8,153 nt of DNA from Actinomycetota bacterium (GTDB taxonomy: Bacteria; Actinomycetota; Acidimicrobiia; Acidimicrobiales; Microtrichaceae): the NCBI GenBank assembly GCA_009700815.1, contig WLLG01000081.1, positions 1 to 8,153 on the forward strand, in the 5' to 3' direction. A program made the translations under genes and the position numbers. How positions within the stretch are numbered: the stretch's first letter is position 1; each line of letters starts with the position of its first letter. Positions 5,830-8,153 of the stretch are shown here, in pieces. The notes under the pieces were generated by a model, which was given only the letters and a program-made list of their open reading frames with translations, did not search any database and was not told the origin of the DNA.

Positions 5830-7052
5830 CTTCCTCGCTCTGGATCAACCCTGCGTTGGGTGTGGCCGGCGATATGGTGCTCGGCTCACTCTTCGACCTT
5901 GGCGCTGATCAGGCATGGGTCCGGTCCCAGCTTGCTGCAGTTGAACTCCCCGGCTGGTCTTTGGAGGTTTCCCCCACTCACCGTCGAGGCCTAGTTGCCA
6001 CAGCAGTAGATGTGCAGGTTCTGAGTCATGATCATCACCGGCCCTGGTCCCAGATTGATGCCATGTTGAGCAGTGCAGCGCTTGACCCTCGAGTAGCAGA
6101 GGGCGCTCGAAAGAGCTTCTGGCTGCTTGGGACAGCCGAGGCCAAGGTGCATGGCATAGCGCTTGACGAAGTTCATTTTCATGAGGTCGGCGCAGTGGAT
6201 GCCATCATCGACATTCTGGGTTCTTGGGCAGCGCTGGTTTCACTCGGAGTGACGCAAGTTCATTCGGGACCCATTGGCCTGGGAACGGCCACGCAAACTA
6301 TGGCCCATGGAATCATTCCGGTGCCTGCCCCTGCCACCCTCGAACTGTTAGTTGGCATTCCCACTGTTCCGGTTGATTGGGACTGCGAAACTGCCACCCC
6401 CACGGGAGTTGCGCTGCTTGCCGCAATGGTTGACACCTGGGGGAACATCCCAGCTGGGATTATCGAACGAACAGGGCGCGGCGCAGGGAGCAAAGACCCC
6501 GATTCCCATGCCAATGTGGTCACTGCAGTGCTCCTCGACACTTCGCCGCCAGTGGTCACCGCGTCGCTCGTTGCAAATGATGCGTCGAGCAGCCCCGCAG
6601 CTCATCAGGAACCAGCAGGGGAATGGTTCACCTCAACGATGATCGAGACCAACCTTGACGACATCACTCCCGAGATTCTTGGGCATGTGGTGAGCGAGCT
6701 CATAGCCCTTGGGGCCGATGATGCTTGGGTTACCCCAATCGCCATGAAGAAGTCCCGCTCGGCGCATCAGCTGAGTGTGCTCTGCACACCAGAGCTTGCC
6801 CCTCAGATTGTTGAGTTCATCACGAGCGAAACCGCGACTCTTGGGTTTCGCCAGTGGGACCTCACCAAACGTGAACTCCCCCGCACGATGCACACCATCG
6901 ACCTTCATGGCTACCCCGTGCGGATCAAGGTTGGGCCCCACGGCGCAAAGCCCGAGCACGAAGATCTTGTCGCAGCATCTCAGGGCCTAGGTAAGGCCGT
7001 TCGGCAACTGAGCATCGAAGCGCTTTTCACTTGGAAATCCGCGCAGGATTGA
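5826..7052 (+). CDS. larC: LarC, nickel insertase (cyclometallase) of the nickel-pincer nucleotide, full-length single frame
   Basis: LarC inserts nickel into pyridinium-3,5-bisthiocarboxylic acid mononucleotide in a CTP-dependent reaction, giving the NPN cofactor. The 408 residues run in one uninterrupted frame, whereas L. plantarum makes its enzyme from larC1 and larC2 by ribosomal frameshifting. Motifs are GVAGDMVLGSLFDLG (12-26), AEAKVHG (104-110), EVHFHEVGAVDAIIDILG (115-132), GTATQTMAHGIIPVPAPAT (153-171) and ATPTGVALL (190-198). A variable linker at about 238-268 marks the C1/C2 boundary. The C2 part has IETNLDDITPEILG (273-286), WVTPIAMKKSR (301-311) and KPEHEDLVAA (375-384). The histidine-rich loop common in the family is reduced to HDHH (68-71), and the usual early D-C pair before the glycine motif is N8-P9. 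Its start overlaps the larB stop (ATGA). No gene for the cofactor-using LarA follows. Confidence 0.95.
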   Translation: MTSSLWINPALGVAGDMVLGSLFDLGADQAWVRSQLAAVELPGWSLEVSPTHRRGLVATAVDVQVLSHDHHRPWSQIDAMLSSAALDPRVAEGARKSFWLLGTAEAKVHGIALDEVHFHEVGAVDAIIDILGSWAALVSLGVTQVHSGPIGLGTATQTMAHGIIPVPAPATLELLVGIPTVPVDWDCETATPTGVALLAAMVDTWGNIPAGIIERTGRGAGSKDPDSHANVVTAVLLDTSPPVVTASLVANDASSSPAAHQEPAGEWFTSTMIETNLDDITPEILGHVVSELIALGADDAWVTPIAMKKSRSAHQLSVLCTPELAPQIVEFITSETATLGFRQWDLTKRELPRTMHTIDLHGYPVRIKVGPHGAKPEHEDLVAASQGLGKAVRQLSIEALFTWKSAQD

Positions 7053-7068
7053 ACTCTCTGCGGACTGC

Positions 7069-7074
7069 TACCTT
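7069..7074 (+). promoter_or_regulatory. Candidate -10 hexamer (TACCTT) for the CxC redoxin gene
   Basis: TACCTT matches TANNNT and lies exactly 6 nt before the ATG at 7081, the arrangement seen for leaderless transcripts. It sits in the 28-nt gap after larC, so the redoxin gene could have its own promoter as well as read-through from larEBC. No good -35 is seen: TTGAAC at 7049-7054 is only 14 nt away. Confidence 0.45.
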
Positions 7075-7080
7075 GGCCGC

Positions 7081-8106
7081 ATGCAAACCTGGACCATCAT
7101 CGGAGAATCCGCAAGCGCTAACGGTGGCACGGGATCAAACCCGATGCTGGCGCTTCAGGATTTGGCCAAGGTCACCGGCTGGCAGCAAAAACCCGAGGGA
7201 TGGTGCCGGGGAACCGAATGCATTCCGGCCTCGTTCATTGGCGAGGCTGCGCATGCGAGTCATCTCAGCGCTGCCAAAGTCGGCGAAGCCCTTGGTGCAG
7301 CAGTAGCTACAGATCAGAAGCACCGAATTGCAGTCATCGGAACTCGGGTCGATGCATCTTCGGCACTTAGCTCTGGCCAAGCACCCGAGGTGAGTCTGCT
7401 CGGAGTCGATGGTGTTCAGCACGGGCTCTTTGATGGGGCAGAAGGTAAGACGATGGTCGTGGCTTTTTCTAGCTGGTGCGGCTGCCGATACGACCTTCCC
7501 GGATGGAATGCGCTCAAGAATGAGCTTGCCGGTTCCTCATTCAACGTGGTCGCTGTGGCCATTGATGAGTCCCTTGCGGATGTGCTGCCTTGGGCCGAAG
7601 ATATTGATTATCCAGTGTTGGTAGATACCGACCGCAGGTTTGCTGACACGTACGGCCTTACAAACGTCCCCACTGTGTTCTGGCTCGATGAGCAACGCCG
7701 CATCGTCCGACAGCCATCAGCTGAATTCTCCGATGATCAGTTCACCGAGATTCACGGGGTGGCGTCGGGGCCACATCTAGATGCTGTGCGCAATTGGGTC
7801 CTCAACGAGGAACTCCCCTCAGTCGAGGATCAGCCCACCGCTCAGATTGGCGAGTTGACTGCTGCGCAGCGACAGGCTCGAACCGAGTTTCGCTTGGCGC
7901 TCGAATTGCACCGACTTGGTTTTCTCGAAGCGGCACGTGCACGAGTGGCGCTTGCTGATCAGCTCGCACCGGATGACTTCACGATTTGGCGCGCTGGTAT
8001 GAAACTGATTGGCGAGGACCCATTCGGAGCCGAGTTCTTTGATCGCTATACCGAGTGGCAGCAGCGACACGGCGGCCCATTGCAGGTTCTCGAATCCGAA
8101 ACGTGA
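7081..8106 (+). CDS. Thioredoxin-fold (TlpA/redoxin-like) protein with WCGC motif and helical, TPR-like C-terminus
   Basis: A 341-residue protein without signal peptide or membrane segment, so cytoplasmic. Residues 1-95 form an N-terminal region I do not recognise, with C42 and C47 in WCRGTECIP. Residues about 97-245 are a thioredoxin fold: TMVVAFSSWCGCRYDLPGW (124-142), VVAVAIDE (156-163), YPVLVDTDRRFADTYGL (177-193) and the cis-proline loop TNVPTVFWL (194-202, P197). The active site is C133-G-C135, one residue shorter than the C-x-x-C of TlpA/ResA proteins, while the flanking W and R are kept. Residues about 258-325 are alanine- and leucine-rich helices resembling TPRs. A thiol-disulfide or peroxiredoxin-like role is inferred, and the substrate is unknown. 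The ATG at 7081 follows a leaderless-type -10. The gene lies 28 nt after larC, and its stop overlaps the next start (GTGA). Confidence 0.8.
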   Translation: MQTWTIIGESASANGGTGSNPMLALQDLAKVTGWQQKPEGWCRGTECIPASFIGEAAHASHLSAAKVGEALGAAVATDQKHRIAVIGTRVDASSALSSGQAPEVSLLGVDGVQHGLFDGAEGKTMVVAFSSWCGCRYDLPGWNALKNELAGSSFNVVAVAIDESLADVLPWAEDIDYPVLVDTDRRFADTYGLTNVPTVFWLDEQRRIVRQPSAEFSDDQFTEIHGVASGPHLDAVRNWVLNEELPSVEDQPTAQIGELTAAQRQARTEFRLALELHRLGFLEAARARVALADQLAPDDFTIWRAGMKLIGEDPFGAEFFDRYTEWQQRHGGPLQVLESET

Positions 8107-8153
8107 GCCCGGTTGAGGACTTGGGCGATTGGGGCCCGCTCCTAGCCGCTCAG
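8103..8153 (+). CDS. 5' end of an unidentified gene, cut by window edge
   Basis: GTG at 8103 overlaps the TGA of the redoxin gene (GTGA), and the frame stays open for 17 codons to the edge, beginning V-S-P-V-E-D-L-G-D-W-G. Such overlap is the same coupling seen at larE-larB and larB-larC and is the main support for a real start. Too little is visible to name a family. If real, it is likely translated together with the redoxin. Confidence 0.5.
   Translation, partial: MSPVEDLGDWGPLLAAQ

Noticed and set aside
6066..6700. Search for a programmed frameshift in larC as in L. plantarum larC1/larC2.
   Set aside because: The frame is continuous across the domain junction, so no frameshift is required.

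Overview
The window is moderately GC-rich, densely packed bacterial chromosome. Actinomycetota is the best guess, and it is an inference. It rests on frequent GTG starts, ATGA/GTGA stop-start overlaps, and several genes whose start codon lies 6-7 nt after a TANNNT -10 hexamer, as in leaderless actinobacterial transcripts. No mobile element, tRNA, rRNA or CRISPR array is visible.

Layout. Positions 1-974 (minus) hold most of a Sua5/TsaC-type threonylcarbamoyl-AMP synthase, cut at its C-terminus by the window edge. Diverging from it is a secreted, membrane-anchored five-bladed propeller protein of the GH43 type (1046-2290, plus). This gene ends tail-to-tail, with a 12-nt overlap, against a two-gene minus-strand unit. 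That unit reads an acetoacetate-decarboxylase-like protein (4004-3291) and then a two-domain cupin resembling gentisate dioxygenases (3253-2279). A 56-bp divergent gap separates it from a 35-residue single-pass membrane protein (4061-4168, plus) with a strong ribosome binding site, which is easy to miss because it is so short.

From about 4232 to 7052 lies a tightly coupled operon, larE-larB-larC, with ATGA overlaps at both junctions. It encodes the three enzymes that turn nicotinic acid adenine dinucleotide into the nickel-pincer nucleotide cofactor (NPN): LarB carboxylates and hydrolyses, LarE adds sulfur, LarC inserts nickel. The cofactor user, LarA or a homologue, is not in the window. After 28 nt comes a cytoplasmic thioredoxin-fold protein with an unusual W-C-G-C-R active site and a helical, TPR-like C-terminal part (7081-8106). 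Its stop codon overlaps the GTG start of a further gene that runs off the right edge.

The points most worth following are the complete NPN pathway without its enzyme, the small membrane protein upstream of it, the CxC redoxin downstream, and the ADC-like/bicupin pair, whose substrates cannot be named from sequence.
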